From contig CAZTME010000034.1 of NCBI GenBank assembly GCA_964614795.1, positions 1 through 11,652 on the forward strand: a stretch of 11,652 bases of DNA. Direction: 5' to 3'. The stretch's first letter is position 1. The number at the start of each line of letters is the position of its first letter. Position numbers and translations under genes: made by a program. Origin of the DNA: CAZTME01 sp964614795. GTDB taxonomy: Bacteria; Patescibacteriota; Microgenomatia; UBA1400; PJMF01. Below the pieces are notes generated by a model. That model made no database searches. It worked only from the letters and a program-made list of their open reading frames with translations, and was not told the origin of the DNA. Below, one piece after another: positions 1 through 7,047 of the stretch.

Positions 1-1008
1 ACTCGCTTTGCCTTTGAACTCAAATCTTCTAAAAGTTGAGCGAAATGAAGCTAGAGCCAGACAAGCTTCATCTATGGGAGTGTCATTGAGATAATGAGTG
101 GCCAAAATGGCTGCCAAAGCATTTTCCACATTGTGTTGACCGGGAACTTGTAATTCCAACGAATAGGCTTGCTGATTAAAAATAAATCGAGTTTGAGTTT
201 TCGGTGCAGACCCAACAAACGAAGTAATTCTTGCCTGAGCGCTTTTATTAAAACCATAACTGATAAATTGATGGTTGGGTAACAATTGTTTTAATTTTTC
301 GATATTATCAATGTGAGTTATGATCGGTTTTTGTAGCTTTGATTGTTTAAACCATTCAGTAAACACGCGCCAGGTATGTTCTTCATTTATGTAAACATCC
401 GGATGATCATATAAAATTCTTGAAGCGACAATTAAGTTGGGTTTAAGATAGGAAAATCTTGGAATTAATTGTGCTCCGCTTTTAACATCGGTTGGATTTT
501 GTGCGTATTCATCGGCTTCAACTACTTCCCAATCACTCCGGTTTGTCCATTGGCCCACAGTTTTCAGATCAATAATTTTTCCCACCCCCACCGAATAACT
601 TGGGTGTTGATGGGTTTTTTCCAAAATCCAGGCAATCATGGCCGAAATACTGGATTTGCCCCCAACTCCGCAAACGCCTATTGTCTGTTTGCGATTAAAC
701 CACTCTGCTAAAGCTTGAGCGTGGGACAAACATCGAATACCTAAGGCTTTGGCCTCCAAAACCTGAGGGTGATGTTCTCCTTGATGAGCCCCGGTGTAAA
801 TGAGTAAATTCGTATCTTTTGGAACGGGAGCGCTAAAGGTATGAATTTTGATGGCAAATTGAGCTAATTGCTCTGCGGTGACAAAATCTTCTACAACATC
901 ACTTCCCTCCACCACCCAGCCGTCGGCAATTAATATTTCCGCCATAGCGGTTAAAGCAACTCCTTTGATACCTACAAGATAAGCTTTTTTTCGCAGCGGT
1001 TTAGTCAT
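1..1008 (-). CDS. murC: UDP-N-acetylmuramate--L-alanine ligase (MurC), C-terminus cut by window edge
   Basis: This cytoplasmic Mur ligase would add L-alanine to UDP-MurNAc using ATP, the first step in building the peptide stem. 336 codons are present and the frame is open to base 1; full MurC is about 430-480 residues, so roughly the last quarter lies outside. The N-terminal domain has a Rossmann start (residues 9-37, YLVGIKGVALTAMAEIL then GSD). The central ATPase domain has a P-loop at 111-120 (G-VCG-VGGKSS), an EADEY segment at 164-168 and DHPDVY at 201-206. GQHNVENALAA (290-300) and RRFEFKG (327-333) are typical of the MurC/Mpl branch. The P-loop differs from the usual GTHGKTT. The ATG lies 4 bp after the yvcK stop, so the two are probably cotranscribed and coupled. 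Mpl, the recycling ligase, is the main alternative, but the place in a murE cluster favours MurC. Confidence 0.82.
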   Translation of the reverse strand, partial: MTKPLRKKAYLVGIKGVALTAMAEILIADGWVVEGSDVVEDFVTAEQLAQFAIKIHTFSAPVPKDTNLLIYTGAHQGEHHPQVLEAKALGIRCLSHAQALAEWFNRKQTIGVCGVGGKSSISAMIAWILEKTHQHPSYSVGVGKIIDLKTVGQWTNRSDWEVVEADEYAQNPTDVKSGAQLIPRFSYLKPNLIVASRILYDHPDVYINEEHTWRVFTEWFKQSKLQKPIITHIDNIEKLKQLLPNHQFISYGFNKSAQARITSFVGSAPKTQTRFIFNQQAYSLELQVPGQHNVENALAAILATHYLNDTPIDEACLALASFRSTFRRFEFKGKAS

Positions 1009-1012
1009 AACT

Positions 1013-1996
1013 TTACTGATTGGCAAAAAAATCTTTCAAGGCAATTTTTACAATGGCCGGATTGTGTCTAATCAGAGATCTTGGTGTTTGATCGCTACTA
1101 CTATTTGGTGTGGCTACTGTTGCCAGAGGATACAATTTAACTCTTTGATCGTTGGGTAAATCGAAATTTACAACGTGTTCCTGTTCTTTGGAATATTTTT
1201 CCAAAACTTCAGCCGGTAATTCTCCTTGATGAACGATAATGCGAGAGATTGGCCTGCCAATGCTTTTTTCAATGGCTTTTACATGATCGGAAACATTCAT
1301 GTTCAACGTTTGACTGGCCCTTGTCATGATATTGCAGAAGTAACAGATGGGAATATGAGACTGGGAAATTATTTTTTTTAAACCTGGAACAAGTAGTACC
1401 GACTGCAAACTGGCATAAAAATCACCTGGACCGATGATGATTGCTTGAGCGGATTTAATTGCTTTCTTAACCTCCGGATTTAATATTGGAATTGGTTGAA
1501 GAGAAAAGCGCTGGATATTATCATGCGGCGCATTAGGTTCATCCAAAAAATGTTCACCCACAATTTTTTGGCCATTTTCATACTCAACAACCAAATTATA
1601 AGCGGATTCGGAAACCGGAATAACGCTTCCTTGAATGCGAAATACTTTTTGGGCCATTTGCAAGGCTGAAGTGGTGGAACCGGTAATATCTTGCAAAGCG
1701 GTTAAAATTAAATTGCCTAAATTATGACCTTTTAATCCAATCCCTTTTTCAAATCGATAAAGCAGAAGTTGGCGAATTTCCGCTTGACTAATCGGATCTG
1801 CCAAAGCGGCTAGAGATTGCCTTAAGTCTCCAACCGGAGGAAAGCCAAACTCATCACGAATGCGACCGCTTGAACCACCGGAATCGCTGGAATTAATAAT
1901 GCAAGAACAAGCATAGCCCAATTCGCTAGCCGCACTCACCACCGGAAAAATGCCTGTTCCTCCACCAATAATTACAATTTTCTTACTTGTTTTCAT
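1013..1996 (-). CDS. yvcK: YvcK/GlmR-family gluconeogenesis and cell-wall regulator (CofD-like fold)
   Basis: A 327-residue protein of the YvcK/CofD-like family. The visible motifs are GGGTG at 11-15, DSGGSSGRIR at 38-47, PPVGDLRQSLAAL at 53-65, GHNLGNL at 90-96, GPGDFYASL at 189-197 and CNIMTRASQT at 221-230. Together these match the nucleotide-sugar-binding fold of the family. In Firmicutes, YvcK (GlmR) binds UDP-GlcNAc and stimulates GlmS, which supplies precursor for peptidoglycan; it has no transferase role there despite resembling 2-phospho-L-lactate transferase. The start overlaps the murE stop by 4 bp (ATGA), and the stop lies 4 bp before murC, so it sits inside a Mur ligase operon. 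That position supports a role in controlling wall precursor flow; this is inference from context. The length is normal for the family. Confidence 0.9.
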   Translation of the reverse strand: MKTSKKIVIIGGGTGIFPVVSAASELGYACSCIINSSDSGGSSGRIRDEFGFPPVGDLRQSLAALADPISQAEIRQLLLYRFEKGIGLKGHNLGNLILTALQDITGSTTSALQMAQKVFRIQGSVIPVSESAYNLVVEYENGQKIVGEHFLDEPNAPHDNIQRFSLQPIPILNPEVKKAIKSAQAIIIGPGDFYASLQSVLLVPGLKKIISQSHIPICYFCNIMTRASQTLNMNVSDHVKAIEKSIGRPISRIIVHQGELPAEVLEKYSKEQEHVVNFDLPNDQRVKLYPLATVATPNSSSDQTPRSLIRHNPAIVKIALKDFFANQ

Positions 1997-3213
1997 AACG
2001 GTACAATCACCTGTTTTACATACTCCGCATCATTCCAAGGTATTTCTTGTGTGCCATAGCACATGCTTTTTTCGTGACCCTTGCCGGTAATTAATACCAA
2101 GTCATTGGCAGAAGCCAATTCGGATAAAGCATAGGAGATGGCCTGACCTCTGTCTGCAATACTGATAACATTTGCTTTACCAAAAATTACGCCATCCTTA
2201 ATACTACGAATGATTGACCACGGATGTTCTCTGCGAGGATCTTCACTGGTAATAATGGTCACATCCGCCAATCTTGATGCTATTTCACCCATGATTGGCC
2301 TTTTTTGCCAATCTCTTTCTCCGGCGCAACCAAAGATAAGAATTAATTTAGCATGATCGGATAAATTTTTTCGAGTAGCCATTAAAACTTGTTCCAAAGA
2401 ATTGGGTGTGTGGGCAAAGTCCACAATCACTTTGCATGGTTTTTCTCTAACCACTTCCATTCTTCCCGGTACTCCCGAAAAATTTAAGATTGCATTTGGT
2501 AATTTATCTTGATCCGCACCCGCTTCGATTGCCATTAGGCAGGCTAAGGTGGCATTTGATTGATTATATGATTCGGGAAATCTGGTTTTGATGGCTTTTT
2601 GTACAGTAGTGGGCAAAGATTGCAACTTTTTGTATAACTTCACATTGATATTTTTGGGAAAACCAATTTTTTGTAGTATCGAGCTTGATTTGTCATCACT
2701 ATTAAGAAAGACAGTTTTTGCTTTGAGCATGATTTGTCTTTTTGCTTTAACGTATTCTTCGTAACTGGGATGATAATCCAAGTGCTCGTGAGTAATGTTG
2801 GTCAAACCCACTATCTCAGGTTTTATGCCCCAAGTACGATATTGGTATATTCCATGAGAAGTTGTTTCTATGACTGCGTGAGTGCAGTTGGCTTTCAGCA
2901 TTTCGCTTAAGGCTAATTGAAGTTGAGCGGGATCGGGATTGGTGACATGAAAACCCGTATCTTGAAACGTGTTATTAATTTTTGCTCCCACTGTGGTAAT
3001 TAATCCCGTCTTAATTTCTTGAGATTCAAGCAAATGATGTAAAAGCGTGGTGGTTGTAGTTTTGCCATCGGTGCCGGTCACACACAAAATTCGCAATTTT
3101 TTGGCGGGATAATGATATTTTATTTGTGAAACGAGTCCTTTTAAAAGACCGGTTTTAACAAAATGATAAGGTTTTTTTAATTTGTAGATGAGAAAATTTA
3201 AATGTTTTTTCAT
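1993..3213 (-). CDS. murE: MurE-type UDP-MurNAc-tripeptide ligase lacking most of domain 1
   Basis: A 406-residue Mur ligase that would add the third amino acid to UDP-MurNAc-L-Ala-D-Glu in the cytoplasm. The P-loop TGTDGKTT is at residues 46-53, then TNPDP (91-95), SH...R (119-126), TNITHEHLDYH (138-148), a YVKAK segment with the probable carbamylated lysine K158, PGRMEV (249-254), an EDPR motif (324-327) and GKGHE (377-381). In well-known MurE the P-loop lies near residue 110 and the protein is about 480-500 residues, so most of the UDP-binding N-terminal domain is missing. EDPR stands where DNPR marks meso-diaminopimelate enzymes; the arginine suggests diaminopimelate, but the substrate is not certain. 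The start ATG has no clear Shine-Dalgarno sequence, and no better start lies upstream before ftsI ends. The stop is TGA, overlapping yvcK. Confidence 0.88.
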   Translation of the reverse strand: MKKHLNFLIYKLKKPYHFVKTGLLKGLVSQIKYHYPAKKLRILCVTGTDGKTTTTTLLHHLLESQEIKTGLITTVGAKINNTFQDTGFHVTNPDPAQLQLALSEMLKANCTHAVIETTSHGIYQYRTWGIKPEIVGLTNITHEHLDYHPSYEEYVKAKRQIMLKAKTVFLNSDDKSSSILQKIGFPKNINVKLYKKLQSLPTTVQKAIKTRFPESYNQSNATLACLMAIEAGADQDKLPNAILNFSGVPGRMEVVREKPCKVIVDFAHTPNSLEQVLMATRKNLSDHAKLILIFGCAGERDWQKRPIMGEIASRLADVTIITSEDPRREHPWSIIRSIKDGVIFGKANVISIADRGQAISYALSELASANDLVLITGKGHEKSMCYGTQEIPWNDAEYVKQVIVPL

Positions 3214-3233
3214 TATTATTGTGCAGGAACTCT

Positions 3234-3239
3234 ATTATA
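3234..3239 (-). promoter_or_regulatory. Candidate -10 box in front of murE
   Basis: In the 64-bp gap between ftsI and murE the minus strand reads a perfect TATAAT about 20 nt before the murE start. The -35 region at a 17-nt spacing is poor (CACTGT), although a T-rich stretch lies between the two. If used, it would give murE, yvcK and murC their own transcript with a very short leader, independent of the mraZ promoter. Confidence 0.4.
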
Positions 3240-3277
3240 TAGCATGCCTGAAAAAAACAGTGCCGATTTATTGAAGA

Positions 3278-5056
3278 TTACTCATTTACTTCTTCTGCAG
3301 TTGAAGTTTCATAGGGAATTCCCAGCATTAAGTAGAGTGAAGAAGCAATTTTGTACCATAGTGGGGCGGCCGTTTCGGCCGCCCAAGGACTGGATTGTGG
3401 AGCAACCAACTTCACCAACATTACAAATTTTGGTTCTTCTGGTGGAGAAAAACCAATAAAACTGGCAATGGTTTTTTCTTTGTCATAACCTCCTTGAATG
3501 GCGACTTGTGATGTTCCCGTTTTACCGGCCACTCTGAATTTTTTATCATAAATCCATTGCGCCTCACCTTTTCTAGCAGCGTACTCCATCATTTCTTTCA
3601 TTGTTTTTGCTGAAGTTTCAGAAATAATTTGTTGTTGATTTTGTATGTCAATATTTTCCTGGTCCTCTCGCTTTACGATGTGTGGATGTACCAGTTTTCC
3701 ATCGTTGGCAATCGTTGCCACTGCCCGCAGCAGTTGCATACTGGTGGTTGAAATTCCTTGACCGAATGAAATGGTTGCAGTTTCTACCGGCCCCCATTTT
3801 TGTGGAAAAGGAGTGCTTGTATCTCCTTGAAGTTCCAAGCCCGTAGGTTGACCAATGTAAAATTTTTCAATATATGATTTTAATCTTTCGGATCCGAGCA
3901 ATTCAGCAATATATATCATGGCCGTGTTATCTGATTTGGCCAATGCTTCTTTCATAGTGATATTGGGATGATAAATATCATTCCAGGTTTTAATGGTATA
4001 TTTACCAAACACTCTGGGACCCGAACATTTGGGACAAGTTGTTTCCGGATTAATTAAACCGGCGTCCAAGCCTGCCGCCACAGTCAAGAGTTTAAAAGTT
4101 GAACCCGGTTCATAAGTATCCATAATGGCCGGATTTTTGTAGAGCTGTGGGTCTGATTGGGCGTAATCTGCGGGATTGAAGGAAGGACTGATCGCTAAAG
4201 CCAAGATATTACCATTTTGCGGATCCATGACTAAAACTTCTCCTTTTTCCGCTCCATATTCCACCATTGCTTCTTGTAAATAAGTTTCGACAAGATGCTG
4301 AACATCCCGACGAATAGTTAAAGTGATATCACTTCCCTGCAGTTGAGAAGAAGTGCGAATTCCTTCCGGTGTTAATTGATAACCTCTGGCATCCGTCAAA
4401 ACTGTTTTACTATCTTTTTTGCCTCTTAGTTCCTTATCGAGCATGCCTTCAATGCCAAAATATCCTTGATCTTCTCCCTGAGTATCTTTTCCCAAAAATC
4501 CGATTATTTGGCCGGCCATTGACGCCTCTGGATAATATCTAACGTAATGTTCTTCAAAACCAACCCCGGGATCCTGAATTTGTTCGGAAAGCAGTTTTTT
4601 TTCTTCTGCTGAAAGATCATTGACCAGATACAACCATTTACTATCTTTTTTTGTTGCCAATTCTTGAGTTTTGTCGCAAATCTGAGCCGACTGCGATGCG
4701 TCTCGTGTTTTAATCACATCGCATATTTTATCTGCTACCGTTTTTGTTTCGGCTTTCATTAAATTGGGTTGAATAAACAATTTGTAAACCGGAGTCATGA
4801 CAGCCAGAATGTAATCATCACTGGTTTTGATACTGCCCCGATTACCGCTCATTTGCATGGTACGACGATACTGTGATTCAGCTGCCAAGGTTAGATTTTC
4901 ATGTTGAAGAATTTGCCAATATGCCAACCTCAAGGTCAAAAAGCCAAAAGCAACGATCAGTAATATATATAATTTCTTTTGTCTTCCCACACAGCATTCG
5001 TTTTGCTTTTGAAAATAAGACGAACGTCTTTGATGTCGATTAACAAAAGATCTCAT
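3278..5056 (-). CDS. ftsI: Septal penicillin-binding protein, class B transpeptidase (FtsI/PBP3 type)
   Basis: A 592-residue class B penicillin-binding protein that would cross-link peptidoglycan at the division site on the outer face of the membrane. A short basic cytoplasmic tail is followed by one membrane anchor (about 29-48). The pedestal domain contains NRGSI (72-76), and the transpeptidase domain has STFK (319-322, catalytic S319), SDN (375-377) and KTGTS (512-516). There is no PASTA domain. CPKC (341-344) is a pair of external cysteines that could form a disulfide. The position between an ftsL-like gene and murE is the classical one for ftsI. The ATG lacks a recognisable Shine-Dalgarno sequence; a 7-bp inverted repeat (5055-5061 with 5080-5086) overlaps the start codon. 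The 137-bp gap before it holds no other gene I can support. Confidence 0.93.
   Translation of the reverse strand: MRSFVNRHQRRSSYFQKQNECCVGRQKKLYILLIVAFGFLTLRLAYWQILQHENLTLAAESQYRRTMQMSGNRGSIKTSDDYILAVMTPVYKLFIQPNLMKAETKTVADKICDVIKTRDASQSAQICDKTQELATKKDSKWLYLVNDLSAEEKKLLSEQIQDPGVGFEEHYVRYYPEASMAGQIIGFLGKDTQGEDQGYFGIEGMLDKELRGKKDSKTVLTDARGYQLTPEGIRTSSQLQGSDITLTIRRDVQHLVETYLQEAMVEYGAEKGEVLVMDPQNGNILALAISPSFNPADYAQSDPQLYKNPAIMDTYEPGSTFKLLTVAAGLDAGLINPETTCPKCSGPRVFGKYTIKTWNDIYHPNITMKEALAKSDNTAMIYIAELLGSERLKSYIEKFYIGQPTGLELQGDTSTPFPQKWGPVETATISFGQGISTTSMQLLRAVATIANDGKLVHPHIVKREDQENIDIQNQQQIISETSAKTMKEMMEYAARKGEAQWIYDKKFRVAGKTGTSQVAIQGGYDKEKTIASFIGFSPPEEPKFVMLVKLVAPQSSPWAAETAAPLWYKIASSLYLMLGIPYETSTAEEVNE
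3364..3384. repeat. Perfect GC-rich palindrome inside the end of ftsI
   Basis: A 9-bp arm (GGGCGGCCG) is followed by a 3-nt loop and its exact complement (CGGCCGCCC). It lies in the last 40 codons of ftsI and encodes the WAAETAAP segment. It is much richer in GC than its surroundings and would form a very stable hairpin in the mRNA. No T-run follows on either strand, so it is not a standard terminator. Confidence 0.7.
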
Positions 5057-5193
5057 AACTTAACACTTTACAGAAATTAAAGTTATCGCGCAATAACAGC
5101 ACAATTCATTTGCTCATGTTTTTTTCGCGATAGGTCTATTGTTCTATAAATCCAGTAATTTTGATAATCATCTCATTTAAAATTAGATTTATT

Positions 5194-5475
5194 TTAGCGA
5201 TTTGCCAAAACTTGAGAATTGTCTTGAATTTCAATCGGATTGATAATTGGCACGAATTCTTCAGTTACAATTTGCGTGCTTAAAACTTGATTATCAATGA
5301 TAGCCAATTGAGATTGAGTCAATTGAGAATCAATTTGAGCTATTTCTCTTTGTAAAATACTTCGATTACTGGCATGTTGAACGCTGATTGATTTTTGCCA
5401 TAATGTTTGGAAAAACTGAGTCAAAAGTAACATTATTAATGATAAATAAATGATTGAGTAAATGATTTTTTTCAT
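5194..5475 (-). CDS. ftsL: FtsL-like small bitopic division protein
   Basis: A 93-residue protein with a lysine-led N-terminus, one membrane span (about 4-24), then a Q/I/L-rich stretch (about 35-65) with heptad-like spacing suited to a short coiled coil, and a loose tail. This is the layout of FtsL, which joins FtsB and FtsQ and helps activate the FtsW-FtsI synthase at the septum. FtsL sequences are poorly conserved, so the call rests mainly on topology and on its place between rsmH and ftsI. The ATG directly abuts the rsmH stop with no gap. AAAGG within the rsmH end could serve as a weak ribosome binding site, which suggests translational coupling. A FtsB/DivIC-like septum protein is the alternative. 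Confidence 0.62.
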   Translation of the reverse strand: MKKIIYSIIYLSLIMLLLTQFFQTLWQKSISVQHASNRSILQREIAQIDSQLTQSQLAIIDNQVLSTQIVTEEFVPIINPIEIQDNSQVLANR

Positions 5476-6363
5476 TTAACCTTTCTGAAATACTCTTAAT
5501 TTGGCACTTCTTGCTCGACGATTTTGAAAAACTTCTGCCTGACCTGGTAGAATCGGTTTGTTTGTTAAATTTTGACCCAAATCGGCTTTTTCCCATTCAA
5601 GAAATTTTCGTTTCACAATTTTATCTTCTCCGTCGTGAAAACTGATGCAAATAATTCTTGAATCTTTTACTCCCAACTCCAAAGCTTTGGGTAATGCTTC
5701 TTCTATCTCATTAAGTTCGGTATTAACGGCAATTCTTAAAGCCATGAATGTTTTGGTAGCCGGATGAATGCCGGATTGATTTTTTGGTTTTACTTTTTCA
5801 ATGATTTTTACTAATTGAGAGGTGGTTTCCGGCAGAGATTTTTTAATCGCTTTGGCGATATTCTTGGCTTGAGATTCTCCTGCTGAATATAAAATCTCTC
5901 TTAATTCGGATTCACTTAAAAACTTAATCAAATCGCTGGCTTTGACTGCACGACGTTGATCCATTCGCATATCCAGCGGTGCATTTGCTTGAAATGAAAA
6001 ACCTCTATCTTCACTCATTAATTGATCGGTACTGGTACCAAAATCAAAGACAAATCCGGCTAATGAATTTTTGATTGAGTCGCTCAAATTTCTTAAGCAA
6101 TCCAGATTGGCAAAAGTATCACGAACGAGAATTAATTCATTTTTCTCCAGGTGGTATGAAAATTTTTCTTTAGCTTGTTCAATCGCCTTTTCATCCCAGT
6201 CGAAAGCAATTACGTGAGCTTGGCAGTTTAAAAGTGCTTGAGTGTGTCCGCCTCCGCCAAGAGTGGCATCCACGTACCAGTGACCGGGTTGAGGATTTAA
6301 GAACTCAATCACTTGAGCAGTCATAACGGAACGATGAGTAGTGTCTTGCTTATTCATGATCAT
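5476..6363 (-). CDS. rsmH: 16S rRNA (cytosine-1402-N4) methyltransferase RsmH (MraW)
   Basis: A 295-residue SAM-dependent methyltransferase that would modify C1402 of 16S rRNA in the ribosomal decoding centre. It shows HRSVM near the N-terminus, the SAM-binding VDATLGGGGHT (31-41), FDFGTSTDQL and DRGFSFQANAPLDMRMD (106-135), GIHPATKTFMALRIAVN (198-214), and SFHDGEDKIVK (241-251). The last differs slightly from the usual SFHSLEDRIVK. The length is close to the family norm of about 300-315. The first ATG has a GGAAAG sequence 8 nt upstream, inside mraZ; a second ATG two codons later is also possible. The gene overlaps the mraZ end by 14 bp and abuts ftsL, so the three are almost surely cotranscribed. 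Confidence 0.94.
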   Translation of the reverse strand: MIMNKQDTTHRSVMTAQVIEFLNPQPGHWYVDATLGGGGHTQALLNCQAHVIAFDWDEKAIEQAKEKFSYHLEKNELILVRDTFANLDCLRNLSDSIKNSLAGFVFDFGTSTDQLMSEDRGFSFQANAPLDMRMDQRRAVKASDLIKFLSESELREILYSAGESQAKNIAKAIKKSLPETTSQLVKIIEKVKPKNQSGIHPATKTFMALRIAVNTELNEIEEALPKALELGVKDSRIICISFHDGEDKIVKRKFLEWEKADLGQNLTNKPILPGQAEVFQNRRARSAKLRVFQKG

Positions 6364-6775
6364 GAATTCTTTCCGCTATTTCTTGAACCGTTGGCTCGAT
6401 TCTTTCGAGATATTGGTGATAAAGATCTCGATCCCAAATTTCAACGTAATGGAGCGAGCCAGTGATGACAATATTTTCATTAAGCCCAGCAAACTTGGTC
6501 AGATACTCGGGCAGTTGTATCCGACCAAGTGAGTCGGGTGCAACGAGTGTTGCTTCATTTGTTAAAAGTCGGAGTAAATCTCGATTGTCTTTTTTAGAAA
6601 TGGCGGAAGTTTCCAAGCGTTTTAACTCTTCTGCAAACTGTGATTCGGGAAAGAGCAGTAAACCGCCATCGAAGCCTCTTGAAATGATCCAGTTGGCACT
6701 TTCATCTCTAAAAGCCTTGGGCAGGGTGACCCGTCGGTTGGTTTCGAGCGTGTGGTAAAAGGTTCCTAAAAACAT
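6350..6775 (-). CDS. mraZ: Transcriptional regulator MraZ
   Basis: A 141-residue MraZ, the first gene of the division cluster. In E. coli MraZ binds direct repeats in front of its own operon and represses it. The protein opens with MFLGTFYHTLE, matching the conserved family start, and contains two AbrB-like half-domains. The first has ETNRRVTLPKAFR, where the usual DxKGR is changed; the second has the standard DSLGRIQLPEYL. I chose the ATG at 6775 because homologues begin at MFLG. A longer frame could start at a TTG at 6823, but that TTG is the start of the TTGACA promoter box. An ATG at 6796 is inside the putative operator repeats. An AGAGAA sequence just before the chosen start is at best a weak ribosome binding site. 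Confidence 0.92.
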   Translation of the reverse strand: MFLGTFYHTLETNRRVTLPKAFRDESANWIISRGFDGGLLLFPESQFAEELKRLETSAISKKDNRDLLRLLTNEATLVAPDSLGRIQLPEYLTKFAGLNENIVITGSLHYVEIWDRDLYHQYLERIEPTVQEIAERIHDHE

Positions 6776-6786
6776 TTCTCTAAGCC

Positions 6787-6823
6787 TATTTTCCATTATT
6801 ATCCATAATCTGGTATATGTCAA
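6787..6823 (-). promoter_or_regulatory. mraZ operon promoter with two period-10 direct repeats (candidate MraZ boxes)
   Basis: A perfect -35 TTGACA lies at 6823-6818, followed after 16 nt by TAATAA (6801-6796); GATAAT at 6803-6798 is a closer -10 match but at a 14-nt spacing. Two tandem 10-mers, ATGGATAATA (6806-6797) and ATGGAAAATA (6796-6787), differ at one base, cover the -10 region and lead into GG. MraZ of E. coli binds G-rich direct repeats with the same 10-nt period, so these may be its operator here. Transcription would start about 10-15 nt before the mraZ ATG. Confidence 0.6.
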
Positions 6824-6905
6824 GAGGCAAAATAATAAAAAGATTAATAAATGTAGGCATTAAAAGACTTATATAAATGAGATTATTAGAATTATTTTGT
6901 TAAGG

Positions 6906-6936
6906 AAAAAATCGTTAATTATTAAGAGCAACGATT
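6906..6936 (-). terminator. Candidate AT-rich intrinsic terminator upstream of mraZ
   Basis: On the minus strand AATCGTT (6936-6930) and AACGATT (6916-6910) pair over 7 bp with a 13-nt loop, and the 3' arm runs straight into a stretch of six T. It would end leftward transcripts coming from the 7113-8024 gene before the mraZ promoter. The stem is weak in GC and the loop is long, so confidence is moderate. Confidence 0.4.
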
Positions 6937-7023
6937 GCGCTCGGGTTTTTAGATTGTTGCATGCAGAGCTTGCGATGCTGCGTAGAGGCTCCTCTATCCC
7001 CAAGCGACCTTACGGTCGGGGAT
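6926..7023 (-). ncRNA. GC-rich, hairpin-dense island; possible structured RNA or 3' UTR element
   Basis: About 100 bp of clearly higher GC in a very AT-rich gap, with no reading frame of note. Read on the minus strand it gives consecutive hairpins. The first is ATCCC (7023-7019), CGACC (7018-7014), a GTAA loop, GGTCG (7009-7005) and GGGAT (7000-6996), with a 4-nt bulge. The second is TAGAG-GAGC-CTCTA (6996-6983). A weaker GCAGC...GCT..GC stem and a GAGC...GCTC stem (6942-6926) follow. The GNRA-type GUAA loop appears only on the minus strand, which suggests that this strand is the RNA. It lies between the 303-residue gene and the candidate terminator at 6906-6936. I do not recognise a known RNA family. 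Confidence 0.4.
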
Positions 7024-7047
7024 TTAAGAAGGGTAGATTAAAATGAC

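Noticed and set aside
469..711. An 80-codon open frame on the + strand
   Set aside because: It lies antisense to murC, whose motifs are clear in the minus-strand frame.
1993..1996. UGA as a glycine codon, as in some CPR lineages
   Set aside because: UGA ends murE exactly at the yvcK overlap and the protein is complete there, so it acts as a stop.
3202..3459. An 85-codon open frame on the + strand between murE and ftsI
   Set aside because: Most of it is antisense to the conserved C-terminus of ftsI, and the protein has no recognisable character.
5366..5596. A 76-codon minus-strand frame
   Set aside because: It is a shifted frame over the rsmH end and the ftsL start, both of which are supported by motifs or topology.
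6341..6758. Two + strand frames opposite mraZ
   Set aside because: They are antisense to mraZ and the rsmH start and have no conserved features.
6776..6823. A longer MraZ starting at TTG (6823)
   Set aside because: The TTG is the start of the TTGACA -35 box, and MraZ homologues begin at MFLG, which is the ATG at 6775.
6926..6950. A rightward terminator (GAGC...GCTC, GGG, five T)
   Set aside because: No rightward gene ends upstream of it, the stem is only 4 bp, and the leftward reading as part of the structured island fits better.
6960..7023. A tRNA, SRP RNA or other standard RNA in the GC-rich island
   Set aside because: I found no cloverleaf, no anticodon arm, no CCA-proximal T-loop sequence and no SRP apical motif on either strand.
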